A stretch of 64,000 nt of DNA from Cytobacillus depressus (GTDB lineage Bacteria; Bacillota; Bacilli; Bacillales; Cytobacillaceae): positions 558,001 through 622,000 of the forward strand of contig NZ_WBOS01000001.1 of assembly GCF_008923245.1 (NCBI RefSeq). Direction: 5' to 3'. Under the pieces are notes generated by a model. It saw only the letters and a program-made list of their open reading frames with translations. It made no database searches and was not told where the DNA came from. Below are positions 16,237-25,554 of this stretch, one piece after another (position 1 is the stretch's first letter; the number at the start of each line of letters is the position of its first letter). The position numbers and the translations under genes are program-made.

Positions 16237-18135
16237 TTATTGTGTATTTAATTGTGCTTCGTTTTCAAAGAATGGTCCTCTCTGCTCTTCATCTTCATAA
16301 AATCGGAGTAAATCACCATAAATAATTTTATCTGAGTATTCAAGCTCATTTTTTGCTTTTTCAATATATGGTTCACATGCACTAATATCAGTTGGCTCAC
16401 CTGTTTGTTTATCAAAGCATGTTTCACGGGTATAAATATAATCTTTCGTGATAAAGCTTCCGTCACGTAATACGGTAAACTCCATATTCTGTTCGGAAAA
16501 TAAATCAGAGCCAAAATCAATATTATTTTTCGTATTAATTCCTAATAGGTGAAGGATCGTTGGTTTTAAATCGATTTGACCAGATACGGTAGACATCGTT
16601 TTTCCTTTATGTCCTGGAATATGAATAATTAACGGTACACGCTGCAATTGCGTGCTTACGAATGGAGTAACTTCTTCTCCCAGAAACTCACCCATTGCTT
16701 TATTATGGTTTTCCGAAATCCCATAGTGATCTCCATAAAGGACAATTATGGAATCATCGTATAAACCTTCTTCCTTTAAATGCTCGATGAATATCTTTAA
16801 AGCTTCATCAGTATAACGGACGGTAGGGAAGTAATTATTCACTGTTTTATTATTAGATGTATATGGTTCAATAAAGCGATCTTCTTCACCAAGTTCAAAT
16901 GGAAAATGATTTGTTAACGTAATAAACTTTGCATAAAACGGCTTTGGCATTTCCTTTAAATGCTGTATGGACTGTTCAAAGAAATCAATGTCTTTCATGC
17001 CCCAGCCAACTGAGTTTTCTTCATTTACATCATAATCCGGCAAGGAATAGAAACGATCATAGCCTAATGACTGATACATGATATCCCTGTTCCAAAAGCT
17101 CTTATTATTTGCATGTAAGGATGCAGTAAAATAACCGTTATTTCTCAAAATATCTGGCGTAGCCGTATACTCATTTCCTGAATGCGTAAAGAAAACAGCA
17201 CCGCGGCTTAAAGGATACAGTGAGTTTTCAACGATAAACTCTGAGTCTGAGGTTTTGCCTTGCGCCGTCTGATGATAGAAATTCTCAAAGTAATAGCTAT
17301 CTTTAATAAATTCATTTAAAAACGGCGTTATTTCCTGACCATTCACTGTTCGATTAATAACGAAGCTTTGAGTTGATTCCATGGAAATTAAAATTACATT
17401 TTTATTTTTAGCAATTCCAAATAGGTCATCATTTGGTTTTTTATAGTTAGCATAAATATAGTTGTGAATATCCGCGAGCTCACTCCCATCAGCTAATGCT
17501 CTTTGAGCTGATGATTTTGATTGTAGGAACATATCGTAAATATGATAATTATATGTTCCGATATTTTTGACAAGCATTTCACGGTCAAATGTGCGCGTCA
17601 AAAGCTGAGGACGCTCCGTCTCAGATAATCCGAGATTAAAGAATGCGATCGCCGTTGCAATTAGGAAAAATGCTCTCCGATCGACTTTTGTAAGCTTTCT
17701 GTTTGAAACAAACCTCGGCTTAATGATGATAATTAATGCTAAAATAATGACATCGGCAAAATAAAAAATATCTTTGAAATTTAATAACTCATTTACACTG
17801 CTTCCTAAATCACTCATATTACTTGTTTGGAATAGGACAGGAATGGTTAAGAAATCATTAAAGAATCGGTAAAAGACTACATTTGCGAACAAAACGGCGG
17901 AAATGAAAAAGCTTGATAAAAGTAAATAGCGATTTCGATTCTTTTCCTTCATAAATAAGCTAATCCCAAAGACAAATAACAGAAAGCTCAACGGGTTAAT
18001 AAATAGGATAAATTCCTGCCGCCAATTTTCTATCTTAATATCAAAGCTAGTTTTGTAGGTAATATACGTTTTTAGCCAAAGCAACACAATCGCAATCGAA
18101 ATGAGCGATACCTTTGACCATTTAAAATTTTTCAT
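16237..18135 (-). CDS. yqgS: lipoteichoic acid synthase family protein (YqgS-like)
   Basis: This 632-residue membrane enzyme has about five N-terminal transmembrane helices (residues 8-175) and an extracellular sulfatase-fold domain. The metal/nucleophile motifs are visible: [11 protein letters not shown], the catalytic Thr in [10 protein letters not shown], and [11 protein letters not shown]. LtaS enzymes transfer glycerolphosphate from phosphatidylglycerol to build lipoteichoic acid. Position next to yqgQ and length match B. subtilis YqgS, a minor LTA synthase. In B. subtilis glcK separates yqgQ and yqgS; here it is missing. ATG with AGGGAGGG upstream. Confidence 0.93.
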   Translation of the reverse strand: MKNFKWSKVSLISIAIVLLWLKTYITYKTSFDIKIENWRQEFILFINPLSFLLFVFGISLFMKEKNRNRYLLLSSFFISAVLFANVVFYRFFNDFLTIPVLFQTSNMSDLGSSVNELLNFKDIFYFADVIILALIIIIKPRFVSNRKLTKVDRRAFFLIATAIAFFNLGLSETERPQLLTRTFDREMLVKNIGTYNYHIYDMFLQSKSSAQRALADGSELADIHNYIYANYKKPNDDLFGIAKNKNVILISMESTQSFVINRTVNGQEITPFLNEFIKDSYYFENFYHQTAQGKTSDSEFIVENSLYPLSRGAVFFTHSGNEYTATPDILRNNGYFTASLHANNKSFWNRDIMYQSLGYDRFYSLPDYDVNEENSVGWGMKDIDFFEQSIQHLKEMPKPFYAKFITLTNHFPFELGEEDRFIEPYTSNNKTVNNYFPTVRYTDEALKIFIEHLKEEGLYDDSIIVLYGDHYGISENHNKAMGEFLGEEVTPFVSTQLQRVPLIIHIPGHKGKTMSTVSGQIDLKPTILHLLGINTKNNIDFGSDLFSEQNMEFTVLRDGSFITKDYIYTRETCFDKQTGEPTDISACEPYIEKAKNELEYSDKIIYGDLLRFYEDEEQRGPFFENEAQLNTQ

Positions 18136-18587
18136 AACAAAAGTTACCCTCCCTGTTTTTTCGGAACAGATACGGAAAAAATATCATATTTTTACAAATT
18201 AAGGATGTATCGAATTTTGAATCAAACACTATCTTAATACTTTTTTTACAAAAAATCAAATTACGCTTAACCATATTTTTATATAATTATAGATTTATGT
18301 ATACCCATCTTATTAGACGTTTTAAACCTCAAAAAGTTTCATGTTTGTCCATTTTTTGAAAAATGAACCATTTGTCACAGTTAACAATTTAGCGCTTTTT
18401 CGCTTGGAAAAACAGCTAATTTATTGGCTTTGAGCAATAAAAATATAAGTAAAGAGTATTCGCTTTAAATACGAATACTCTTTACTCATCAGTAATATAG
18501 ACCTATACAAATCCGATATACTTCCTATATTATTACCAAATCATTCATGTTTAATCATGGGGGATTCTCTCTATATCACAGTAAATT
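18136..18587. other. intergenic region at the expected glcK site
   Basis: The 450 bases are AT-rich and hold no open frame of note and no trace of a glucokinase gene. Besides the terminator hairpin at 18448-18486, I see only possible promoter-like sequence for yqgS near 18180-18300. Confidence 0.6.
18448..18486 (-). terminator. strong hairpin, probable terminator after yqgQ
   Basis: A perfect 15-bp stem, AGTAAAGAGTATTCG with CGAATACTCTTTACT, encloses a 9-base loop. On the minus strand it is followed by TATATTTTTATT. It should end the gluP-yqgQ transcript. Confidence 0.75.
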
Positions 18588-18794
18588 TCAGTGGCTTAAT
18601 TTTTCTTTTAAAGCTTGAGCTTCATGCCTTAATAAAAGAATAGCCATTTGATAATCCTTAGCATCCATCAGCTGTGCTTGATAAAGCTCCTTAATTTCCT
18701 CCTCCATAAGTTCCAAATCAGCTACCCTGTCGCCTACATAAATAATTGTGCCAAATTTCTTCAGAAACTGCTGAATGTCATAAATTGTTTTCAT
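18588..18794 (-). CDS. yqgQ: YqgQ family small protein (DUF910)
   Basis: The 68-residue protein reads MKTIYDIQQFLKKFGTIIYV and GDRVADLELMEEEIKELYQ, which is the DUF910/YqgQ family. Members form a small three-helix bundle thought to bind nucleic acid, with no defined role. It follows gluP on the minus strand as in B. subtilis, with repeat copy B1 in between. Confidence 0.92.
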   Translation of the reverse strand: MKTIYDIQQFLKKFGTIIYVGDRVADLELMEEEIKELYQAQLMDAKDYQMAILLLRHEAQALKEKLSH

Positions 18795-18829
18795 TTTCTA
18801 CCCTCAAATCTTATTCTATTTCCGCATTT

Positions 18830-18882
18830 ATCGCAGATTAACGGGGTGAAAGAATCCCCCACTGAATGAAGTTTCACTTTAT
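18830..18882. repeat. family B dispersed repeat, short copy (B1)
   Basis: It runs from ATCGCAGATTAACGGG to CCCACTGAATGAAGTTTCAC plus TTTAT. The same two ends, in reverse orientation, bound the longer copy at 20884-21149. The gluP reading frame ends inside it: the last codon and the TGA stop (18874-18876) are repeat sequence. Confidence 0.8.
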
Positions 18883-20406
18883 TTGTTGTAATAAATTTTG
18901 ATAATTTTCTTCACGAGGCATTAATTCAATAGCTTTTTCGGCAAGTTTCTTCGCTTCCTTCATATTCCCTTCCTGAATATAAATAAGAGCCAGATTATAA
19001 TAAGCCTCATGAAAATCTTTTCTTGTTTCAATAGCCAAGTGCAAATGTTCTTTTGCGTTCTCTAGCTCGTTTGTTTTAATTTCTGCATAAGAAAGCAGAA
19101 AATACGTTTCTGCGGTTGCTGAGCCTTCGTCAGCAAAGGGATGAAGGAGACTTTTAATTTGATTATAATCTTCCTTTTTCATATATTCAGCGGCCATAAT
19201 TAATGCTGACTTCTCATTTACTACATTCCCCGGCTCACTATATCCATATTTCAACAACCCTGTAATGGTCACTCCGGCAATGATAAGGAAGATTATTTGT
19301 AGAAAAGGCTTTTTTTGCTTCGGAAAATGAACAATCCCCGTTGCCAAAAAGCCGCCAATTAATCCGCCAATATGTCCCGCATTATCGATATTTGACATCG
19401 TAAATCCGAAGATTAGATTAATTACTAATATAACAATAATATTTAGGCCCAGCGTTCGAAAGAACAGTCTTGGATTAATCACTCCGAAATAAAGCAAGGC
19501 CCCAAAGCATCCAAATATAGCTCCACTTGCTCCAGCCGATAATGTAGGGCTGAAAATAAAACTCGCTAAAGAACCAAAAAATCCAGCAAGCAAATAAATG
19601 AGCAAAAATCGTATATTCCCATATATTCTTTCAACCGTCGTCCCAAGATAATAAAGAGCTAGTGTATTCATCAATAAATGAAGAATGCCAATATGCAAAA
19701 AAATGGGCGTAAAAAATCGCCACCACTCACCCTCAAGAATAAGCGGATTAAACTTCGCACCGTACTGAATAAGTGTAGACGAATTCGTACTGCCGCCTTT
19801 CCATTCTAATAATAGAAACATAGCTACTTGTATAATCATAAACATATATGTAAAAAGTGGTTTTCCATGCTGAAAAAAAGATTGTTCCTTTTTTGAACGG
19901 TTTGATGCTTCTGATAATGCCGCTAGCTTTACAGTATCTACCTCATGCTCAGTATACTCTTCACTATTCACTGTAAATGAAATCGGTGTATGAAAAATGG
20001 TACTAAGCTTAGAAAAACCTTCATCATAATTATTCCGCTCAAAAATAATGGAATTCACCTTCGTTTTTTCATTCTCCTGAGGAATAAAAGGTTTCTCAAT
20101 TCTAAACTCGTAATCATCCACCGGAGGAAATGCAGAAATATATAAATTAAGGACATTCATTTCCCCGCGCCTGAGCTGTTTCCGAATTCTTTCGCCATTA
20201 ACAGCTATATGCTCTATATCCTTTTGCATCCAATTGCTCCAGTCTAAATTATAGCGAAGCAATCTAATCACTGGGGCCTTCTTGTTTTCCATTTTCTCTA
20301 GCCATAGTTCTTGATGTTGTTCCGATAATTGAATAATTCGATATTCTTGATCCGTTATGAAATAATGCGCCAATCTCCAGAATAAATAATCCTCTTGCAA
20401 ATTCAC
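18874..20406 (-). CDS. gluP: rhomboid intramembrane serine protease GluP with TPR domain
   Basis: The 510-residue protein has a cytosolic N-terminal domain (to about 175). Six to seven transmembrane helices follow with the catalytic Ser in GASGAIFG (near residue 290) and catalytic His in NAGHIGGLIGG (near 340), and a C-terminal pair of TPR units (about 415-510). Rhomboids cleave membrane helices inside the bilayer; B. subtilis GluP (YqgP) acts with FtsH in turnover of the magnesium transporter MgtE. The GTG start follows GGGGAG. The stop codon is supplied by repeat B1. Confidence 0.95.
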   Translation of the reverse strand: MNLQEDYLFWRLAHYFITDQEYRIIQLSEQHQELWLEKMENKKAPVIRLLRYNLDWSNWMQKDIEHIAVNGERIRKQLRRGEMNVLNLYISAFPPVDDYEFRIEKPFIPQENEKTKVNSIIFERNNYDEGFSKLSTIFHTPISFTVNSEEYTEHEVDTVKLAALSEASNRSKKEQSFFQHGKPLFTYMFMIIQVAMFLLLEWKGGSTNSSTLIQYGAKFNPLILEGEWWRFFTPIFLHIGILHLLMNTLALYYLGTTVERIYGNIRFLLIYLLAGFFGSLASFIFSPTLSAGASGAIFGCFGALLYFGVINPRLFFRTLGLNIIVILVINLIFGFTMSNIDNAGHIGGLIGGFLATGIVHFPKQKKPFLQIIFLIIAGVTITGLLKYGYSEPGNVVNEKSALIMAAEYMKKEDYNQIKSLLHPFADEGSATAETYFLLSYAEIKTNELENAKEHLHLAIETRKDFHEAYYNLALIYIQEGNMKEAKKLAEKAIELMPREENYQNLLQQIK

Positions 20407-20527
20407 CCGGCTCCCCTACCTCTTTTTCCAACTTACTTATTTATATTAATTCAAATCCGCGATATCGCCAAAAAATATGAAGTTTCTTTTTTACTATAAG
20501 CCCTAGCCCTTCATAAACGCAAATCGA

Positions 20528-20602
20528 AAAGCGTAAGCGCCTTCGGAACAATGACAAGCACAAGACGATTTGCTTGTGACCTCGAGGGCGCTGAAGCTAA
20601 AC
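20528..20602. repeat. family A palindromic repeat, copy 5 (short form)
   Basis: It keeps the outer arms AGCGTAAGCGCC and GGGCGCTGAAGCTAAAC and the GACAAGCACAAGACG/GCTTGTGACCTCGAG part, but lacks the central GGAAAGGT arms. TTCGGAACAAT after the left arm is shared with copy 8. It lies just downstream of the gene at 20620-20835. Confidence 0.85.
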
Positions 20603-20607
20603 AAAAG

Positions 20608-20634
20608 AAAAAGACCTTTTTAATAGGTCTTTTC
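20608..20634 (-). terminator. terminator after the YqgO-position gene
   Basis: AAAAGACCT pairs with AGGTCTTTT; on the minus strand it ends in TTTTTCTTTTG. It overlaps the last codons of the gene. Confidence 0.7.
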
Positions 20635-20835
20635 AAAAGCGCCTTCAGATGAACTTGATGGGAAAACCATTTTCAGCATGCGGTCTTTCACACCTGGAAG
20701 TCCCATTAATGAGCTTACGAATATACGGCGTAATAAAGCATTCCTAAACAATACATTCATCGCACGATAACGATTTTGAAAAATTAAATACCCGCTGATT
20801 CCAATCGCCAAAATTGATAATAATATTCGTCCCAT
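20620..20835 (-). CDS. small membrane protein of unknown function (YqgO position)
   Basis: This 71-residue protein starts MGRILLSILAIGISGYLIF, a membrane anchor, followed by a basic soluble part ending in SSSSEGAFEKTY. It sits between gluP and yqgN, where B. subtilis has yqgO, but I cannot confirm the family. The ATG at 20835 has AGGAGG seven bases upstream; the ATG at 20841 is too near that site. Confidence 0.7.
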   Translation of the reverse strand: MGRILLSILAIGISGYLIFQNRYRAMNVLFRNALLRRIFVSSLMGLPGVKDRMLKMVFPSSSSEGAFEKTY

Positions 20836-20883
20836 ATCCATCCCTCCTAGGAATAGTTTTGGATGAATAGTTAATTTTTATCC

Positions 20884-21149
20884 ATAAAGTGAAACTTCAT
20901 TTAGTGGGGACGTATTTTCCCCACTGAATGTTAGTTGAACTTATCACGCTCAAAGCGCCACGTCCTCCCAAAAGCTATGCTCTTGGTCGTGCGATGCGTT
21001 GCTGCCGAAGTATTCCTTGTCCTGTGGCTTTCGCCTGACTAGGACATCGTGTCCGTCGTCGGGCCTTTACGGGCTGTTGGTCTCTCACCGGGAAATCCCA
21101 TTTTCTCAACTCTTGAAGTGGGAGTCCTACAACCCGTTAATCTGCGATT
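20884..21149. repeat. family B dispersed repeat, long copy (B2)
   Basis: It is bounded by ATAAAGTGAAACTTCATTTA and CGTTAATCTGCGAT, the ends of copy B1 inverted. The ~200-base interior contains several hairpins: AGTGGGG/CCCCACT, GGACATCGTGTCC, CGGGCCTTTACGGGC, and TCCCATTTTC with GAAGTGGGA. The TAA stop of the DUF92 gene (21148-21150) coincides with the repeat end. There is no reading frame inside, so it is a non-autonomous element. Confidence 0.75.
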
Positions 21150-21936
21150 AATTCAATAACGACGTGAATAACATTCCAAGTGACGCTGATAGAAAACAGG
21201 AAGAAAAATTGACGAAATCATTATTCATTACGAGCAGTCCTCTTTTATGTATTGTTTTGTTCCTACAATGAATAGTTGATTCTATTTCAGCACCACAAAT
21301 TTTGCATTGATACACAACCTGACCGAATGCGCCAAACAAAGTATCGATGATATTACCAGCGAATCCAAAGATGAATATAATGAAAAAATCAGTTAGAGGA
21401 AGATGAAACAGAAAAAATGCTAGTGCTGCAATAGTAAAAGACCCACATAAAGCTGCAACAGTTCCGAGAAGACTAATAGCTCCAGATGTACCTGCGTCTG
21501 TCCTTTTGAATGTCCGGATAAAGACAGGTGGCTTTTTACTTAGTGAGCCTATTTCTGAAGCCCATGTATCGGAGTTTGCTGCAGCTGCAGAAATGGAGAA
21601 GCCGAATATCCAAGCTGGGTCCGGAATGACGAGATTTAGCATACTAAATAAGGCAGCCGCTCCTCCATTCGCTGCAACTTGGGCCCAATCTCTTCGTGAG
21701 CCCTTTTCATGTCGCTGCTCAATGTTCATTTTAAATTTTCGTTTGTATTTTGACCAAAGACTTGAACTTATAAAAAAGAAACCAAGCAGAAGCAAACCTT
21801 CAATGCCAAATCCTATACTGACACATATGCCGATCACAAATGCAGCTAAACTGCCTGACAAAGTGAGCAATTTAAGTACATAACCGCTTATTGAGGTAAC
21901 AGCAATAAATAGAATAAGAAGGATTGTATCATCCAT
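21148..21936 (-). CDS. DUF92 family integral membrane protein
   Basis: The 262-residue protein has about six transmembrane helices and the DUF92 signature, with KGSRRDWAQVAANGG, ANSDTWASEIGSLS and DAGTSGAISLLG. The eukaryotic relative VTE6 is a phytyl-phosphate kinase, but the bacterial role is unknown. A Cys pair CKIC and a further Cys lie near residues 210-225. It overlaps yqgN by 8 bases and is probably translated with it. The stop codon is the outer end of repeat B2, so the original C-terminus may differ. Confidence 0.88.
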   Translation of the reverse strand: MDDTILLILFIAVTSISGYVLKLLTLSGSLAAFVIGICVSIGFGIEGLLLLGFFFISSSLWSKYKRKFKMNIEQRHEKGSRRDWAQVAANGGAAALFSMLNLVIPDPAWIFGFSISAAAANSDTWASEIGSLSKKPPVFIRTFKRTDAGTSGAISLLGTVAALCGSFTIAALAFFLFHLPLTDFFIIFIFGFAGNIIDTLFGAFGQVVYQCKICGAEIESTIHCRNKTIHKRGLLVMNNDFVNFSSCFLSASLGMLFTSLLN

Positions 21937-22498
21937 TTACACTATTAACCTTAACGTCCGTTATAATTTTCTCCACCGGAATATCATGAGTTTCAATTGG
22001 AATGCCATCAGCTATTTGGCGTTGAAAGGCGAGCGAAACTGTACGGCCAACGTAATTTGTCAAATAGCGGTCATAGTAACCACCGCCAAATCCAAGCCGA
22101 TATCCATTCTTAGTAAACTTTAATCCAGGCACGATCAATAAATCAATATCAGTTGGCGCTACTGCGATAGTCATAGATTCTATCGGTTCAAATAATCCGT
22201 AATAAACTGACTCTAATTGGTCAAATCGACTTAATGTTCGAAAATCTAACTCTTTATTTTGAGGCAAGCATTTAGGAATCACTACTTTTTTTCCTTCCTC
22301 CCATGCCCTTCTAATAATTTGATATGTATCGACCTCTGGCGGCTTTGAAATCGTAATGCCAATCGTATTTGCCTCTTTCCAAATCTCATCCTGAAAAAGA
22401 TTATTTGCAATTTGATAGGAAAGCTGCTCATATACAGGCTTTTGAATCTTTGCTAATTCTTCTATGATTTGTTTCCTCAAGATCTTTTTTTCTTCCAT
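21929..22498 (-). CDS. yqgN: 5-formyltetrahydrofolate cyclo-ligase
   Basis: This 189-residue enzyme converts 5-formyl-THF to 5,10-methenyl-THF with ATP. The characteristic C-terminal motif GYRLGFGGGYYDRYL (about residues 134-148) and VPGLKFTKNG are present, as is the N-terminal KKILRKQI. It lies just downstream of rpmG, separated by a terminator, and overlaps the DUF92 gene, as in related Bacillaceae. Confidence 0.95.
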   Translation of the reverse strand: MEEKKILRKQIIEELAKIQKPVYEQLSYQIANNLFQDEIWKEANTIGITISKPPEVDTYQIIRRAWEEGKKVVIPKCLPQNKELDFRTLSRFDQLESVYYGLFEPIESMTIAVAPTDIDLLIVPGLKFTKNGYRLGFGGGYYDRYLTNYVGRTVSLAFQRQIADGIPIETHDIPVEKIITDVKVNSVNG

Positions 22499-22549
22499 CG
22501 TTCTATTGCCCCCATTAATAAATAGTTTGGCTTAGCCTTTTAGAAAACA

Positions 22550-22583
22550 ACAAAAAAAGCAGTAGGAATCACCCCACTGCTTA
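22550..22583 (-). terminator. terminator after rpmG
   Basis: AAGCAGT and ACTGCTT pair around a 12-base loop and are followed on the minus strand by TTTTTGTTG. It overlaps the rpmG stop codon. Confidence 0.8.
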
Positions 22584-22730
22584 TTTTGTCTCACGATGTG
22601 TAGTAGAACGCTTTTCTCTTGGGCAGTATTTTTTAAGCTCAAGACGATCTGGATTGTTTCGTTTATTTTTTTTAGAAATATAGTTACGATCTCCACATTC
22701 TGTGCAAGCTAACGTAATATTCACACGCAT
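22581..22730 (-). CDS. rpmGA: 50S ribosomal protein L33
   Basis: The 49-residue protein reads [20 protein letters not shown] and ends STTHRETK, a complete L33 of the large ribosomal subunit. It has CTEC and one further Cys (KYCPRE) in place of the second CxxC pair, so the metal site is incomplete or uses three cysteines. The ATG at 22730 has GGAGGGAAATTAC upstream. In B. subtilis rpmGA has the same neighbours. Confidence 0.95.
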   Translation of the reverse strand: MRVNITLACTECGDRNYISKKNKRNNPDRLELKKYCPREKRSTTHRETK

Positions 22731-22807
22731 GTAATTTCCCTCCAAACTATTGAAAGACTAGTTCGTTCATACGACCTTTTTATAATATCACTTTTCAATT
22801 GTAAATG

Positions 22808-23449
22808 CTAGTATGTTTTTAAAAGTGACTCGTTTAATTTTATAAGTTCTGCCTCATTACTTCCACTAATTACCCATGATTTCCCTTCTAAAGTGCCTTT
22901 TTCCTTAAAATTGTAATCATAAAGGAATAAGCTAACTGAATGCCCATTTGCCATCGGATTATATTTAAGTTTTCCTGTTTTCGGGCAAGACCAAATATTA
23001 TCAGCAGAGACATTTTTTAATGGCTGTATCGTACTTGCACCGTCTATTCTTTCGTGATTATAGCCATTTGCTAAATACACATTCTGATGATCAAAATGAA
23101 AGGCAACCTTTTCAGAAGGGGAAATAAATGAAAAATGATCGTATTCTTTAAACAATCGATGCTGTCTTTTTCTACTTTGATAATGCCTATTTTGAATTAG
23201 CAGTTTCACATGAAGCGGACGTTCCTGATGGTTCGTAATGCTGACATTATATAATTGAACAGATGTTGGCCCTTGTTCTTGTTTCAATTGGACAGATATT
23301 CCTTCATTAGCTATAAAAGACTCCAATCCATTTGTTAGCCAATACGTACTTCCGTTTATCCAAACCCCCGGAATTACCTCAATTCCTTCTTTAATTACGT
23401 TCGTTACTTCATCCGTTTCCCCTGACTGAAACCAAGTATTTGCCGTCAT
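22808..23449 (-). CDS. unknown protein associated with the DUF4912 glycosyltransferase
   Basis: I do not recognise this 213-residue soluble protein (start MTANTWFQSGETDEV). It is rich in beta-type stretches (VQLYNVSITNHQERPLHVK, HSVSLFLYDYNF), suggesting an all-beta fold of carbohydrate-binding or envelope type. It lies 57 bases after the glycosyltransferase gene on the same strand, so the two are likely an operon. B. subtilis has YqgL of similar size nearby, but in a different order, so that name is not applied. GGAGGTGA precedes the start. Confidence 0.75.
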   Translation of the reverse strand: MTANTWFQSGETDEVTNVIKEGIEVIPGVWINGSTYWLTNGLESFIANEGISVQLKQEQGPTSVQLYNVSITNHQERPLHVKLLIQNRHYQSRKRQHRLFKEYDHFSFISPSEKVAFHFDHQNVYLANGYNHERIDGASTIQPLKNVSADNIWSCPKTGKLKYNPMANGHSVSLFLYDYNFKEKGTLEGKSWVISGSNEAELIKLNESLLKTY

Positions 23450-23505
23450 AATAAAGCTCACCTCCGTAATATTTTTCACCATTTTTTGCAATACAGACTA
23501 TTCAC

Positions 23506-25203
23506 CTATATAGTTTCTTCATAGATTTTTTTCGTTTCTTCTGCAATTCGATCCCAGCCGAACAAGCTTTCGACACGCTCTTTCCCCGCTCTTCCCATTT
23601 GCTCAGAAGCATATTTATTCTTCAGCAGAAATGATGCCTGTTCAATAAAGCTTTCTGAACTTCCAGCTGACATGAACATTCCTGACTGCATATGCTGGAC
23701 AATTCCCTTTAATCCGCCGGTATTGGCGACAATTGTTGGTTTACCCGCTTGCATAGCTTCTAGTGCAACGATTCCGAAAGGTTCATAGCGACTCGGAAAG
23801 ACTGCGAGCTCACATTTGCTTAATAGGGCCATCCTCTGCTCGTCATTGACAAAGCCAATGAAAAAAACACGGTCTTGTAAAGCTAGTTCCTTTACCATTC
23901 TTTTATAATCGGTTAGCAATGGTCCATTTCCAGCAATGATAAAATAAATATCTGGAAATTGACTGCGCATTTTATGTGCTGCATGGATTAAAATATCAAA
24001 ACCCTTTTCCTTGACGATACGGCCAATAGAAAAGATGAAGCGCTTTTTCACTTGAAGCGGCATTCCCGATAATAGGTTGTTATAAGAGTTTGCAGGTTTT
24101 AGTTTATGAACCCCATTAGGAATAATCGCTATTTTCTTTCCATTTTGAATAACGAAAGCTTGGTAAAGTTCATTTTTCATATATTCACTGCAAACGATTA
24201 CAGTTTCTGCAAAATGAATTAATTGCTGCTCTTTTAAATGAATAAACTTTTGTAATTCCGTATGAATCCCATTACTTCTTCCATATTCTGTAGCATGTAT
24301 CGTTGCGATAAGCGGAACTTGTAAGACGTCCTGTAAGACAATTCCGCATGCACCTACGAGCCAATCATGGGCGTGGATTAAACAAAAACTGCTGATGGTA
24401 TTAAGCTCTAGAGCCTTATGAATCATAGCAATATTTAATCCGCCTATCCAGCTTATGAAATGATGGTCATGTTCATTAAGGGGCGTAACACGGTGAATAT
24501 AAAGACCTTGAATAGATTCATCATGTAAATGCTGATCCGTTTCAGCCGTAATGACATGGACTTCATAACCGAAAAATGTGAGACTTTCAGCGAGGCCATG
24601 CACATGCCTTGATAAACCCCCGACTATATGAGGCGGGTATTCCCATGACAACAAAAGGATTTTACGTTTTTCACCATTTGGAAGACATCCATTTCGATAC
24701 TTTTTATGAAGATTTCTCCCGTTAATTTGGCCAAAAATACTTTCTGAATGTTTATATGCAAATATAAAAGATTCTCCCCTCCCGCCTGACCCGTAAAATG
24801 TATAAGTACTGACTTGATTCGACCAATCTAGTTGAGCCTGTTCATTCAATGTTTCATAGGCATCTTGATCAACAAATGGAACAACATTAGAACGAAGCAG
24901 TGGAAAAAAGTAATTTTCCGAAAACTTAATACCTACCTCTGCGCAATAGCTTCGATTTTTCTTAAGGCCTTTGAATACCCAATGGGACTGGTTGTCTCGC
25001 ACTATAATCTCTTGATAATAATGGGCATTTCCTCCGTTAAATTGCCTTCCTGTTATATCGTAAAAACGTAAAGAAATACATTGGGAAGGGAAAGGTCTAC
25101 TGAAATAGCATTCAATAAATTTTCTGATGCTAGATGGGATCGCCCATGAAGCTGAACAGCTGCTGCCGGAAAGCATTTTTAACTGAATAAAATTTTCTAA
25201 CAT
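23506..25203 (-). CDS. DUF4912 - GT4 glycosyltransferase fusion
   Basis: The 565-residue protein has an N-terminal DUF4912-like region (about residues 5-145) and then a GT-B glycosyltransferase of family 4. The GT4 part begins ILLLSWEYPPHIVGGLSRHV and ends with the nucleotide-sugar EX7E motif EPFGIVALEAMQAG near 490. Similar GT4 enzymes make glycogen, glycolipids or cell-surface glycans; the acceptor here is unknown. No membrane helix is seen. The ATG at 25203 has AGAGGT six bases upstream. Position corresponds to B. subtilis yqgM, but the N-terminal domain is extra. Confidence 0.85.
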   Translation of the reverse strand: MLENFIQLKMLSGSSCSASWAIPSSIRKFIECYFSRPFPSQCISLRFYDITGRQFNGGNAHYYQEIIVRDNQSHWVFKGLKKNRSYCAEVGIKFSENYFFPLLRSNVVPFVDQDAYETLNEQAQLDWSNQVSTYTFYGSGGRGESFIFAYKHSESIFGQINGRNLHKKYRNGCLPNGEKRKILLLSWEYPPHIVGGLSRHVHGLAESLTFFGYEVHVITAETDQHLHDESIQGLYIHRVTPLNEHDHHFISWIGGLNIAMIHKALELNTISSFCLIHAHDWLVGACGIVLQDVLQVPLIATIHATEYGRSNGIHTELQKFIHLKEQQLIHFAETVIVCSEYMKNELYQAFVIQNGKKIAIIPNGVHKLKPANSYNNLLSGMPLQVKKRFIFSIGRIVKEKGFDILIHAAHKMRSQFPDIYFIIAGNGPLLTDYKRMVKELALQDRVFFIGFVNDEQRMALLSKCELAVFPSRYEPFGIVALEAMQAGKPTIVANTGGLKGIVQHMQSGMFMSAGSSESFIEQASFLLKNKYASEQMGRAGKERVESLFGWDRIAEETKKIYEETI

Positions 25204-25554
25204 GTGTACCTCTTTATGAAATGTAATTGCCAAATGACTTTCATCAATAGAACTACAAAATATTCGCTATATGCTGAAAAAAATAAATAATTCCTTGTTT
25301 CTATTATGTTATCACTGAAAACATTCTCCTACAATGAACGGAAATTGTCGTTTATTGCGAATCCTTTCTATTTATATAACTCTAACAGTGAGAAAAATTT
25401 TTAATGACGAAATTTAATATGTCAATGCACCTTTTTCGACAAGAGCCTTTTCTAGACATCGACAAAAACAACTGCTTTATTGAAGTTCAAATCGAAATTT
25501 GTCAGTAATAATGGTAAAATATCTTTTGTATTGATAAAGATAGAGGTGACTAAA
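25204..25554. other. divergent intergenic region, nothing identified
   Basis: This AT-rich 350-base stretch lies between the divergent glycosyltransferase and yqzD genes. I find no repeat copy, hairpin or short gene. Promoters for both sides must be here, but no box pair stands out. Confidence 0.5.

Noticed and set aside
22808..23449. Naming the 213-residue gene yqgL
   Set aside because: Length is close, but the order relative to rpmG and the glycosyltransferase differs from B. subtilis, and I cannot confirm sequence similarity.
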